64,000 nt of DNA from Strongylocentrotus droebachiensis (taxonomy: Eukaryota; Echinodermata; Echinoidea; Camarodonta; Strongylocentrotidae): assembly GCA_035222895.1 (NCBI GenBank), contig JAVYIG010000092.1, positions 806,001 to 870,000 on the forward strand, in the 5' to 3' direction. A model generated the notes under the pieces. It worked only from the letters and a program-made list of their open reading frames with translations, had not been told where the DNA came from and ran no database searches. Shown piece by piece: positions 1 through 10,513 of this stretch. Positions within the stretch are counted from its first letter, which is position 1. The number at the start of each line of letters is the position of its first letter. The translations under genes and the position numbers were made by a program.

Positions 1-139
1 GGCAGTATTGTATGAAATACTCAATGAATTCAGGCTCAACAATTATGTCTGCTGCCATCTTGAGTTCTGTACAAGCCAATCCTAGTTGTTCATCATCAGC
101 TGTAGATAGTCGTCCTGCAGCATGGAGTTTCACATGGTT
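1..139 (-). CDS. Possible partial exon of an unrecognised protein-coding gene, cut by the left window edge
   Basis: Read on the minus strand, positions 139 to 2 give 46 codons without a stop. The composition is protein-like: an acidic turn (STADDEQ) followed by LGLACTELKMAADIIVEP and an aromatic stretch (EFIEYFIQY). The frame meets a TGA at 140-142, so a real exon must begin downstream of it. AG dinucleotides at minus-strand CTGCAG (120-115) or CTACAG (near 104) could serve as splice acceptors, but neither has a good pyrimidine tract. The frame is still open at the window edge. I do not recognise the family. A run of 46 open codons in AT-rich DNA is not rare by chance, so the call rests on amino-acid composition. 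It could also be an old retro- or transposon-derived fragment. Confidence 0.42.
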
Positions 140-663
140 TCAATCCACTGACCCAAATAGTTTTGTCTAGACAATAGAAATATTTCTTCTCTGAACCTTG
201 TTTTCAGACCTATTTTTACAATAACTAGCATGCTGACCAAAAAAAGGGAACATCCATTAAACACCCCCCTCATAAATATGAAGTTTTAAAGGCACACTGT
301 CCTACTGGTAGCTACTTGCAAAATGTTTATCTTCTTTTCATGTTAATCCCTATGGCTTTTACTTGAACAGGGTGAAACATTCAACCCAGCTAGTAACATT
401 TCATTAAAGGGGAGTTTGTACTATAACATAAAAACAACAACAGTGTATTCAAAGGGGGAAAATGGGGGGGGGGGGGGGGTATTTCTTTTTATTTATAGAG
501 CTTGTAGGAGAAATCTAATTGGTATATTAGCATAGATGCTCAAAACGCCCATCATGTCCCAGACTAAGACAAACACAGTGTAAAAGAGAAGTGAAAGAAT
601 GCAACTGTACAAACAGCAAATTATGGAAATTAGACTAAGAAGTGTGAATTGAATAATGCTAGA
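140..663. other. Non-coding AT-rich stretch with a poly-G run
   Basis: No credible open frame. Around 284 a TTAAAGGCACACTG word resembles the ends of the TTAA-flanked elements listed elsewhere in the window, but no inverted partner is evident, so this may be an element fragment. A homopolymer of G at about 466-479 is the only other notable feature. Confidence 0.5.
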
Positions 664-1177
664 TTAAAGGTAATACAAAGTTTTGGGAAATTTTGAAAAA
701 TTGGGTGGAAAGTGATTCTTTACCATTTTGATATATTTGGATGCCCCTGTGGATGTATTATAAGCACTAGAAAATATAATCCCTAAAACACTTCCGCTTT
801 TGAGAAAAATTGAATATAAAAATTTACCGGTGCTCCCGGTAAATTTTGATGAATTTCAAATAGCGCCTACGGCCGTACAATGGTACGTAGTTGCGACCGT
901 GAAAATCTCAGAATATGTAGTTATGATATATAATTTCCGAACAGGAATAGCTAATCGGTCGATTTTAGTCAAGAAACATTGTTTTATAGCTTAATAAATA
1001 TGTTGACCTTGAGAGGGAGCTATACAACATAAAGAGTTTATTATTTACAATTTCATAACTTCAGACTCAATTTCAACCGCGACAACGATCACTAAAATAT
1101 TTTAGAATCACATGCTTCCAATATGTTCATTTGAACCAAATTCATGACCCCATACCAAAACTTTGTATTACCTTTAA
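664..1177. mobile_element. TTAA-flanked MITE-like element (514 bp)
   Basis: The element is bounded by TTAA at 664-667 and TTAA at 1174-1177. Inside these, AGGTAATACAAAGTTTTGG at 668-686 is matched exactly by its reverse complement at 1155-1173, so the terminal inverted repeats are at least 19 bp and perfect. TTAA target duplications are characteristic of piggyBac and Kolobok transposons. The interior has only a 64-codon open frame (800-994) that looks random, so this is a non-autonomous copy. Assignment between the two superfamilies is inference. Confidence 0.75.
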
Positions 1178-2650
1178 GGCAGGTAATTCATGACACACAG
1201 ATAAAAAAAGCACATTAAGTGATAGGATAGATTGGAAAAGGAGTGTTTGAGAGACAGGAAAAAAGATGAACTGACACAAACAGAGCTGAAAGAATTACAT
1301 ATAAGCCCTTAAGGAATACAGACTACGGCGCTACAACATATCAGAGAAAGCGTGGTGGCAGTTTCTTCTTTTCATTTTCTCCGATCACAGCCATCTCAGC
1401 CGGCGAACGATCCCTCTAGGGAGGAAATATGACAGAGGCAATATTTCTGGTTGACAGTGATCAATTGCTCAAGACATAGGCTAATTTTAAGGAGTGTAAT
1501 ACAAGATGATGAGGCCCCAAACCGCATCACAAACCGATACATCTCAAAGGAGAGTCGCTCTCTCTGACGAAAAGATGCCCAACATTTTGAGAGAGAGAGA
1601 GACATATATAAAGAAAAAAATGGTGGATTTCTTTCATGGTAATGCTCTAGCTTTTTTTTGGTGTCATGGTCAAAGCCAATTTCTAATATTACTAAACGAC
1701 CGCCAATACATATTCCTTTTTCTTCAGATTTCTTTGAATCAAGCGATGTACTGTGAAATATCATCCACAAGCTCTCCCTACTTCACAATAATGAAGACAC
1801 TGGCAAAAGTTTATAAAGAAAAAGATTTGCTTATCCTTAACAATTCACAATATCAAAAGATTTTAAATTATTACACTCTACCCTTTTATGAGATTTCAAG
1901 AATGTATCAATCTCCTACCTAACATGCACTCAGTTATTAATTTATCGAAAGTAGTGAGCCCAAGTTAAGATATTGTTAAGCATTGAAAAAAGCCTTACAC
2001 TTTGCTTTGTTAACCGAGTTTAAGTGGGAATTTAGTTTTATGTTCAATTTTATGACAGAATTATCTTCCTTCCTAAACATATCAAATAGCAACCCATGCA
2101 CAGTCATACACATGTTTCAATTTACGTTTTGCAATACCAAAAAGGATTTTAAGAAATATATGAAATATCAAGAGCTCACAGCAGTGTATCCAGGCTGTCA
2201 TGTGGCCCAATGAATAAAAACGTGACCAATTATCACAACTTTGTTTTGGTTTGGAGTCGATGCGGTCTAAATTGGTCCATAAACGATGCATGGCCATGAT
2301 GCATGTTTGGTTTTCTCTTTGTCGGAAGTATTTCATCAATGTTGTTTTTAGAAAGAGATAAAAGAAATAGGTCTCGTCTGACAAGACAGATTTATTGATC
2401 AAAATAAAATTCTAGGTGGCGAGAAGGTTAAACAACCTATGTGACAAGAAAATAAATAAAGTGAATAGAATTGAACCAGTTTGAGTAAGGTCTCCTTTAG
2501 ATATGACGTGGCAAAACCCCAACATTTTTTTTTTATGATGACGTAAAATGCAATCGGCGTTTCATTTCTGTATCTTGTAACACAGAGTTCAGTGAATACG
2601 CTGTTGCCATAGTTGCCTTTCTTTTACGCATTTAAAATAGAGCAGCATAT
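1178..2650. other. Non-coding, mostly unique AT-rich DNA
   Basis: Open frames on both strands over 1396-1922 and 1983-2402 overlap one another and have no protein-like composition. A GC-richer patch at about 1321-1420 contains no recognisable motif. TGACGTAA/TGACGTGG words (CRE-like) occur near 2500-2545. No repeat structure is visible. Confidence 0.45.
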
Positions 2651-2662
2651 TTTATGGTTGTG

Positions 2663-2686
2663 GTTTCTTCTTCTTCTTCTTCTTCT
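2663..2686. repeat. (TTC)n microsatellite
   Basis: About eight TTC units in a row on the plus strand, ending at a TGATTG junction. Confidence 0.85.
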
Positions 2687-2774
2687 GATTGAGTCTGCCT
2701 TCTTCAATTGACTGAAGATTCTTGCAAACTATGTGGTTTACTGTGACAAGTTTGTGGTAGATGGAAGTATTATG

Positions 2775-2930
2775 CAGGTGGAACTTGAAGAGGCAGAAGA
2801 GAACAGAAGGACAGGGGAGAGATAAGTATATGTGAAAGGGTTAAAAGAGAGACACACAAGTGGAGGAAGTTGGAGAGAAAGAGAGAACAAGAAAAGGAGA
2901 GGAGGAAGGAGAAGAAAGAATCTGAACTAG
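2775..2930. repeat. Polypurine tract
   Basis: Roughly 155 bp that is almost entirely G and A on the plus strand, with only isolated pyrimidines. It is irregular rather than a clean dinucleotide repeat. The minus-strand open frame over it (2770-2973) is a translation of the tract rich in Ser, Leu and Phe, not a gene. Confidence 0.8.
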
Positions 2931-3109
2931 ACATATAATACTTGTTTGGAACAAGTATAGGTGGGCTGGTCAACTAAAATTTGACACAAAATAGAGCAAA
3001 AATAAGCGAGATACTGCTAAAAAAACAATGTCATATAGATTAATGATGTGAAAGAAATTCACCTTCCTTAGGCATAACACGCAACTTAAGAAATTTCTGA
3101 TATGTGCCC

Positions 3110-4116
3110 TTTAATCGTAACTTTTACTATGATGACGTGATCAAAATGAAAAATAACTGAGCTTGTAGAGAATTGTCTTAGCTACATCATATCGAAATTT
3201 GGAAGAAAATCGATCAATATTTACAGAGATACAATCAATTTTACATAAATATGCTGACTTCATAATATGCAAATTCGTATTTTGAGTTCCAAGGCCATTA
3301 TGATGATGTCACGATACACTTAATGGCCAAATGAGACATGAAATCATATTTCCGACTCAAACTCTATCTAAATAGGAAAAAAAATTGAAGGTCATGGTTC
3401 ATTCCAAAGAGCTATAATGGATTTTGTATAGGCATGTTTTTGCCCATATATGCTATGTATTAAAAGAGCTCGCACGCACCGACATTTTTCTTGAATTGAC
3501 GCTCATCTTGTTATTAATGGTCATAAAGAGATAACCATGGTATCAAATTCTTCGAAAAAATATGAGAAATATCATGAAAGAAAAAAAAATGTCAATTCTA
3601 TGTTTTGTGATGGTGTTACGCGCGAAAACGCGCGCGCATGTGCGTGTGCGTGATTTTTTATGAAATGCTTAAAATGACCTGAAACGTATGCAAAATAAAT
3701 TTGAGACGATTTTGAGCATTTTAAATTTTTGCGCGCGTATTGACGCGCGGACATACGCGTACGCGCGTGTTTTTTGACCTGAAATTGACCGGACGGATAT
3801 TGACCTCGATCGTGATAAATATGAATGAGAAATGATTTTTGGTTATGAAGATATGATCAAGAGTTTATTTTCAGAAAATTTCACAAAATGGCGCCTAGAT
3901 GACGTCATCAGTCAAGGTCAAGGTTGAAAACGTTATTTTGATTTTTCTATATGCCTATACATAAGTGTGTCAAATTTCAAAGCATTTGATTGAACCATTT
4001 TAAAGTTATCTTGTTCACAAAAAAGTGGGTCGAAATAAGAAAAATAAATAAATAAATAAATAATAAAGGCAATTTTAACAAAATTATAAGGTGGTCTGTA
4101 TTAGATACAGCCCACC
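3110..4116 (+). mobile_element. Dispersed-repeat-like element with CGCG-rich islands, AATA tail and terminal hairpin
   Basis: A block of about 1 kb that differs from its surroundings. Two CpG-dense islands (about 3616-3650 and 3730-3770) consist of CGCG, GCGCGC and GTGCGTGTGCG words in otherwise AT-rich DNA. Short phrases about 'TGACGTCATCA' and 'TCAAGGTCAAGG' follow near 3900-3925. The right end has an (AATA)n run at 4043-4062, then a near-perfect hairpin at 4090-4116: GGTGG-t-CTGTAT-tag-ATACAG-c-CCACC. A short simple repeat followed by a terminal hairpin is typical of Helitron-like or other non-autonomous elements, but the superfamily is not established here. The left boundary is a guess. 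Confidence 0.5.
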
Positions 4117-4179
4117 TGAAAACAAAGGCACACATATTCAACCATGAATGATAGGTGCCTTTAAAACCAAACAAGCAAC

Positions 4180-4442
4180 AAGAAAAAGGAGAGATAGACG
4201 GAGAGAGGTAGAGAGAGAAAGAGATGAAGAGGAAATAATAAGAGAAAGGAGAGAGGAAAAGGAAATATAGAGAGGATAAGAGAAGAAAGGATAGAGGAAG
4301 AGCGAGGAATGTGGAAGGCAGGAAAAAGAGATAGTGTGGGAATTAGAGAGCAAGAAGAGTGAAGACATTGACTTTTGCAAAGACAGAGAGAGAAGCAGCA
4401 ATAAATAAAGATACAAGTAAAAGAGAATGAGTAAGTGTGAGA

Positions 4443-4476
<34 letters not shown>

Positions 4477-4545
4477 CAGAGAGAGAGATAGAGAAAGAGA
4501 GACATAAGAGAATGAGAGAGAGAGGAAGGGGAAGACAGGAATTGA
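4180..4545. repeat. Polypurine / (GA)n tract
   Basis: About 365 bp of purine-rich sequence on the plus strand, with the purest (GA)n core at 4437-4500. Long open frames on both strands here (Ser/Leu on minus, Arg/Glu on plus) are low-complexity translations. Tracts of this kind can adopt triplex (H-DNA) structure; nothing suggests they are coding. Confidence 0.85.
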
Positions 4546-5140
4546 TGTTGAAAAAACAAGAACACAGATGGTTTTCAGGAGCAAAAATTACATCTTTATC
4601 AAAACAACTTCACCTTGCTCCAAAACAAATTCATCTGAATATGTTCATAATAGGCCTCAATCAATAATTAATAGCACACTACCTTTCCGAGATTACACAA
4701 ACCTATATGAATGATCTGGCCAGAATACTCCCCAAACAATCAGTCAAACTGGTCCAATAATTATACCCCAACCATATTTTCCCTGCTTCTATAATGACAA
4801 ATATACACACAGCTCCATCGGGAGTATCCATCTTTCAGAGAAAAGCAATATTTTACCTTTTGGACATGTCATGGGAGCAGGATGTGCTCTTGACTGTTTA
4901 CGACTGTTGCTATGGAGATTTGTTTTGGCTATAAAGAACTGAGATACAGGTACTATAGCCTTTGGGTCAATGGTGTTTATATATCAGGGAGAATTTACAT
5001 TGGCAGTGAGATGTACTACATCAAATTGACATATATGAAACAGATAGGGTCAAAAAGAGACAAATCTATGACGGTACAACCTCTTTAGATAACTTATATC
5101 TACTGTTACAACTTTGATTTTAACCCAAAGAATAAATAAT
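4546..5140. other. Non-coding unique DNA
   Basis: No protein-like frame. GTTGCTATGGAGA near 4910-4922 resembles a half RFX X-box. No repeats are visible. Confidence 0.4.
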
Positions 5141-5141
5141 C

Positions 5142-5145
<4 letters not shown>

Positions 5146-5176
<31 letters not shown>
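5146..5176. repeat. (GA)n microsatellite
   Basis: About 15 uninterrupted AG units on the plus strand. Confidence 0.9.
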
Positions 5177-5180
<4 letters not shown>

Positions 5181-5744
5181 AGTAAAGTATATCGTTTTCC
5201 ATAGAGTTAATGCCCTTGGTGAACGTTGTATTTGAGTTTGTATTTGAGCGGTGAAGTCGGTGAAAGCAATACATATAAAGAATGGTGTATGTGTGATCGC
5301 TTTCTTGCAGCTTTTATATGTGACAGCTCTGTCTTTTAGATAACATTTTAAAAGTTGTGTTCGTTACCATTTTTTCAGCTCAGATTTTTTCTTTTGGGGG
5401 TGATGAAAGTTTAATCTTTCTTTTTCCAAATTCAGTAGATAAAAGGTGCATAGCATAACACCACCTACAGCATTTGCATCAACAGGGTTTTCAGTTTAAG
5501 ATTTTAAAATTTAGTATTTTAGTTAAAGATTTTAGCAGCTGTGGCAGACATAAGTTTTCTTTAGCAAATCTTATTGAACAGAAGGGTGATTCAGACTGGG
5601 TCAATCTGCTTAATCAAACTAAAAAAGTATGATGTAGTGTAACATACATAGATTAAGAAGATATATCCCACAGTATGAATTATAGAAATGTGATATTAAA
5701 AATACCTATTCAACAGCTTATTTACCAGGCAAAATTTATGGGGA

Positions 5745-5910
5745 AAAAGGTGAGAGAAAGGAAGAAAGAAATAAGAGTTGGAGAAGCAAAGAAAGCAATA
5801 GGGGTGATGGAAGGTGAACAAAAAAAGTGGGAGAAAGATAGAAAGGCAAAATGGAAGCAAAAAAGCAAGAGATAGACAGAGAGAAAGAGACAGACAGAGC
5901 GAGAGAGAGA

Positions 5911-5955
<45 letters not shown>

Positions 5956-5960
5956 CAAGC
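5745..5960. repeat. Polypurine / (GA)n tract
   Basis: A purine-rich plus strand with a clean (GA)n core around 5917-5948. Five overlapping open frames on both strands (5675-6045) all derive from this low-complexity sequence. Confidence 0.85.
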
Positions 5961-6039
5961 AAGCAAAAAAGGAAGAGAAATACACAAAACCATAGGCAAC
6001 TTTTTATTTGAAAGACTTTCAAGAAAATCCTTTAGAAAT

Positions 6040-6400
6040 CTTTAAGGCATCTCTAAACCCAGGCTAAAGTAAGGCTCGTCAGCAGCACATGAATGATGCA
6101 AAGCCTCATGGGAAGTTCGTCTCCTGATAGCTGCACCTGTTGTCTCTTTGAAGGGAAGGACGCAATCATCGAGGCATTATCACCACTAAACATTGCTTAA
6201 GATCTCCCACCAACGTCTCCGCAGGGGACCATCTGCCAGCTTTGTACGGCTTATTGATAGTTATTCAATCCACACTGACAAAATAAGGACAATATCCAAA
6301 TCCAAGCGATAACATGCAAGATTTTGACACTCCTACATGTCTTGAGCCTCTGTTGTTTCTTCTAAGTTGCCATGGCAATGGGTTTTATCTGAAGCAAAGC
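6040..6400. promoter_or_regulatory. Candidate cis-regulatory patch with an RFX X-box-like palindrome
   Basis: A non-repetitive, GC-richer patch. GTTGCCATGGCAA at 6366-6378 contains the perfect 12-bp palindrome TTGCCATGGCAA, which matches the known RFX X-box (GTTGCCATGGCAAC) except for its last base. A CACCTG E-box lies near 6135. There is no open frame of note. The motif is visible; the regulatory role is inference, and single motifs of this length occur by chance. Confidence 0.28.
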
Positions 6401-6488
6401 AGCCTAATCTGGTTTGTGTGAATGACGTCAACTTGACAATGCTAGCTTTCTACCCTACAGGCTATATGGTACATTAAAGGTCGGATTT

Positions 6489-6828
6489 GACATTTAAAAT
6501 GATATACCAAATATCAATCACACACAAAAAAGAGTGAGAGAGAGAGAGAGAGAGTGAGAGAAAACGCCTCACACACATAACTGATTCTTCTGTTATGTAC
6601 TGAATGCATCAGTCTTTTCTTAGGACTTTTACTTCAGAATGACATTGACTTTTAAAATGATATACCCAAAATCAGTCACACACAAAAAAAGAGTGGGAGA
6701 GTGGGAGAGAGAGAGAGAGAGAGAGAAAGAGAGTGAGAGAAAACGCCTCACACATAACTGATTCTTCTGTTATGTACTGAACACATCAGTCTTTTCATTG
6801 GCCTTTTGCTTCAGAATTACATTGACTA
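6489..6828. repeat. Two-copy tandem duplication (about 160-180 bp unit) containing (GA)n
   Basis: Copy 1 (about 6489-6650) and copy 2 (about 6641-6828) share the same order of blocks: TTTAAAATGATATACC, a CACACACAAAAAA run, a (GA)n tract, AAAACGCCTCACACA, ACTGATTCTTCTGTTATG, then CATCAGTCTTTTC and TTCAGAAT.ACATTGACT. The copies differ by scattered substitutions and by GA tract length. This is a local duplication of non-coding sequence. Confidence 0.9.
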
Positions 6829-7860
6829 TTTTTGTATAGCTATTTCTAGCTTTAGGAAGACTTTGACAATAAGTAAATAGAGCACAAACTGCTTAAGATG
6901 CTGAAATCATGTCCCGTACCTAAATAGGCAGATTTAGGGTTAAAGAACTACCAAATGTTTCATCATGATTCTTTCGGTGATCATCAATATGTGAGGTCCA
7001 GGGGCACAACTTCAAATCTTTTGGATGAACTTAATTTCCTTCATCGATGAAAATATCACTTATCATTGCGCATCAGTAATATCAAATCGAAAAGTATTAT
7101 CTCAATTTCCTTTCTTGTCTTTCTCAAAATTCCACCAAATGAATATCGTTTGTATGCATTGAATACAAAACTGATGATTATGCAGTCACATTGAGAAAGC
7201 TTTCAATAATTGGCTCCATGCAGCCACAAATCCACTGTAAGCTAGTCATAGCTGTATAGAAAATGACACTTTTAAAATGATCAAAACTAAATTTTGTCAA
7301 TATGCAACCAGAAATTAACAAAATTGTATGATATATGATATGAATTTGTAGTTAATATAGTTCTTTCTAATCTTGCTTGGTTGTAATTAGAATCCTATTC
7401 ATATCAACATAGCTTATCTCATTAATTATGAAATCAAACAAATTTGACAGTAAACTAATTTGTTATAGCATACAGAGATAGTGCGATCGAGTGAATAATT
7501 AAAGCATGATTGTTGATAGTCGTAATGTCATAGCATGGAGGCAGATTAAAAATATTAGAATCTACTGCTAAAATATATCCCTACCAGCTCTATTAATTAG
7601 GTTGAGTAATTGTACATCTGTCATTTGTATAGATTGGATCACACTTTCATTAACAATAATGCCTTTTGTGATCTCGGTATAACTTTACAAGGTGCTGAAT
7701 TTTGCTATTACTCTATGTATTAAAAGTGAAACTCTTTACAAACACTGCCATATTATTTTTCTCTGTACATGTACACTCAGGATGAATTGGTTTTCCTGAG
7801 TATTCACATCAATTGTGCGCCCTTCAGATTAAATATTTACCAGTAAGATGCTATGATAAG
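6829..7860. other. Non-coding AT-rich DNA
   Basis: No coding frame, repeat pair or regulatory word stands out over this kilobase. Confidence 0.45.
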
Positions 7861-7867
7861 TTAAGTT

Positions 7868-7902
7868 AACCTGTTGAATACAAGGTCTGAGACAACCAGT
7901 GA
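7868..7902. repeat. Fragment of a dispersed repeat shared with 56361-56395
   Basis: AACCTGTTGAATACAAGGTC followed by TGAGACAACCAG is nearly repeated at 56363 as AACCTGTTGAATACAAAGCC followed by TGAGATAACTCA. Two copies about 48 kb apart point to an interspersed repeat of unknown extent. Confidence 0.55.
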
Positions 7903-8154
7903 TTAAATCCATTGTAAATATATCTTTCAAAACAAAATAAAAAATTAAATACATAATGATTGCATTTTCAACGACATTTGGACTGATAAGGAATATGTCC
8001 TATCTCTGCATTTAACATCAGAAATAAAATTATTTGAATCCTTCTGCCATTACAGGTAGCCATTCTTGACCATTCATTTAAAGTCTTAAATGCTTTTGGT
8101 TAATTAGAGTGACCCATCTCTATCTTCATGAATAAAAACCAAAGGATATAAATC

Positions 8155-8350
8155 CTCTGACCATCAATTATGCTTTGATCACCACCCATTTCCCCACCTT
8201 TAGCCAACCAGTCAAGAGTATTAAAACAACCTCCAACTTTACCTCGGTGGAAAATCTAGCGCAGAAATTATCTAGCCATCAATTCTGCTTGACCACTAAT
8301 TTGGCCACCTTTTATTGCCTAGTGAACTACTCCACCTTCAAAGATCTTTT
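8155..8350. repeat. Diverged tandem duplication, period about 115 bp
   Basis: ATCAATTATGCTTTGATCACCACC (8164 onward) is echoed by ATCAATTCTGCTTGACCAC (8279 onward), each followed by a CCACCTTT block and a CCAACTTTACC / CCACCTTCAA block. The 69-codon open frame here spans both copies and has no recognisable domain. Confidence 0.5.
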
Positions 8351-8429
8351 GGCCATCCGTCAAGCATCCCTACCAACCCCGTGACACCTTCCCTCCTCAA
8401 ATTGACAATGCGAGGAAAGAGAAAAACAG

Positions 8430-8600
8430 GGCCCGAAGTCTTGATTAACGAGAGTTTCATCTTGATGCGCGGGCACGCTCTCTCAGGGTGACTGTCATGG
8501 GGTTTGGCATGCTCGTTCCATCACCGGCGTCGGCTCTGATATAAAAGTGGCGGTTATCAATAGACCCGCGTCAGCTTAGGACACACAAACACTACCTGAT
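8430..8600 (+). promoter_or_regulatory. Candidate TATA-type core promoter in a GC-rich patch
   Basis: The patch is markedly more GC- and CpG-rich than its neighbours. TATAAAAG at 8540-8547 is a consensus TATA box, and TCAATA or TCAGCT words lie about 20-30 bp downstream, where an initiator would be expected. Only a 15-codon reading frame follows (ATG near 8619), so no product is identified. TATA words are common by chance in AT-rich DNA; the raised GC around this one is what makes it worth noting. Confidence 0.22.
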
Positions 8601-8899
8601 GAATATCAGTATCAAAAGATGGACGAGACAGATTCCAAGAAACATGATAGCAATACTAATATATGATTAGCAAGAGATAAAACTTTCTGGTCAAACCAGA
8701 CACTCAGCCATAAAGGAACTGTCAAGGATTTATTTTTCAAAAGAAAATGGACTGAATTAAAATGAGCGACAAAATGGATGTTTTGACCCCCCCCTCCCCC
8801 CCTCCGAAAAAAACACAACTTAAACAATGAAATGAAAGAAGGCAAATTTCAATAAATGATACAAATGGTAGCTCAATAGGATGGAATTTGTATGTTTTA

Positions 8900-9278
8900 T
8901 TATAATCATTATCATTATTATTATTTGGCGTCACCTGAATCACTATAACCCTTCAGGTATCTCCTCCCGGTATAACTGATTGGGAGTGTGCAGGTGGACC
9001 ACTATACAGGGGTTTCCCCCTACTCTTATACAAATAGAGCAGTGGGTTCTTAACCTGCAAAGGTGGTGACTCTCCTCTACACAGGGCCTCCATTTAACAT
9101 CCTATCCAAGGGATGGAGTGCTTTCCACAAAATCATAGCATGCGTCTATGGAACAGGGGAGGGGCACGTTAACACACAACACAGGCTTCAGTCATCCCCC
9201 CGGGTTACATTCAAACCCATGATCTAAAGTTTGATAGGCAGACGCTGTTACCAACTGAGCCAACTATTCTTCAGCCCC
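8900..9278 (-). mobile_element. tRNA-derived SINE, minus orientation
   Basis: Read on the minus strand from 9278, TTGGCTCAGTTGGTAACAGC looks like a tRNA D-arm/box A. About 45 bases later GGGTTTGAATGTAACC resembles box B. A body of about 300 bp follows, and the copy ends at ATTATTATT-type repeats (about 8900-8930). A tRNA-like head, unrelated body and simple-repeat tail are the SINE layout. The missing acceptor stem and the lack of tRNA-length closure rule out a functional tRNA. A short related tail may lie at about 45541-45600 (GGCATCACCTGA...TCAGGTTTCTCCT). Confidence 0.75.
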
Positions 9279-9289
9279 TACACATTATA

Positions 9290-10510
9290 TATGCTTTTTT
9301 ACACTAAAAATGCATATTTGACGTTATTGTTGGGACAAAGATATTTATAAAAAAAAAAGTTCAGAATCAACAACAGGTTATGCTCGTTTAAATTAACCTT
9401 TTATGCATTAGCCTTTTCCAATTCCTCTGAGAATAGCTAAATTGGAAATGCTGGTACCATTATGAAAATTGCTGCATGAAGTGAAGTTTTCTCTTCCAAC
9501 AAGCAATATTGCTTTCACCCTTACCGTTCCAAAACACACCTCTACTGCATTAGTAATATTGATCTACATGCTTTTTTGATGAAGAAAGTGGGAAATTTTG
9601 GCAACAAGCTCTTCTTTTTGATGCATGAGGTTGTGAATAAATAATGGTATAATCACTTTGAGTGTTATGAGGTATAGAGTGGAATTGTTAGGATCAGTGA
9701 AGCTAGAAAACCAACCACCAGATTTGATGTCTTTCATTGGGATATACTCCAGTGACTATTGCTCTGGGCTTTATTACATTAAAAAAGATATAGGTTTAGG
9801 GTGAGAGTTGAAATTCGGTTCTATTACATTTAGGGTAAGAGCATTTAGTAATTGGTCCAAGAATTAGTTCAAGAATTGGGTTATAGTGTCAGATTCTGAC
9901 TGTAGATCAATTTTTGCCAGAGCATGTGGCACAGAAATCTTAGTGGATATTACTTGTTTTGTCTGGATGAGAGCCTATTATTTCCTTTCATTAACTATGT
10001 ATTAAAGGTAGTATGAGGCATATTCAAATGAAATTAATAGTTGTAAGAATTATGCACAAATGTATATTTGCCTGCTTAGATATAACAAAATGTTATTACA
10101 CCAATGGTTTCTGTAAGAATATTTGTTACTTGTTATTTAATACGGTACAATGTACAGGATTGATGCTTGCAAAAAGCCATTACATCCTGGTGATATTGTG
10201 TTGCTTAATGTATCAAGACGATGAAAATTAATTTATTCGTGCAGAAAGAAAGTTTAAGCATTTTATGCATTTCAATCATCTTATCGTCTTATCATCTGCT
10301 GAGTGTCAGAAGGGTATTAACTCTTTATTCATTAAACTTCAAGTTACTATCGTTCAGGCTCTAGGAAAATACTATTTCCTTATTTTCTACCAATGGTGTC
10401 AGGCTATGATGTATGATGTGACAACAAGTCTCTATAAGATTGATGTTCATAAAATGCAATTACAATAGGTGCAAACCTATATTGTCCTCATACTAGATCT
10501 GACTGGGATA
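9290..10510. other. Non-coding AT-rich DNA
   Basis: Two open frames (10013-10231, 10265-10468) have no recognisable domain and high Cys/Ile/Tyr typical of AT-rich noise. A half copy of the short foldback family sits at 10296-10323. Confidence 0.45.
10296..10323 (+). repeat. Short foldback family A, left half only
   Basis: Contains GTCAGAAGGGTATTAACTC preceded by CTGCTGAGT. The expected inverted right arm (GAGTTAA...CTTCTGGCT) is not visible within the next 60 bp, so this copy is truncated or diverged. Confidence 0.6.
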
Positions 10511-10513
10511 TAT

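Noticed and set aside
1396-1922. Overlapping frames of 124 (minus) and 138 (plus) codons
   Set aside because: Mutually antisense, AT-biased composition, no domain; the plus frame includes a GA run.
4138-4584. 148- and 134-codon minus-strand frames
   Set aside because: Low-complexity translation of a polypurine tract.
9213-9278. Possible tRNA gene on the minus strand
   Set aside because: Box A and B are present but arms do not close and a SINE body and ATT tail follow.
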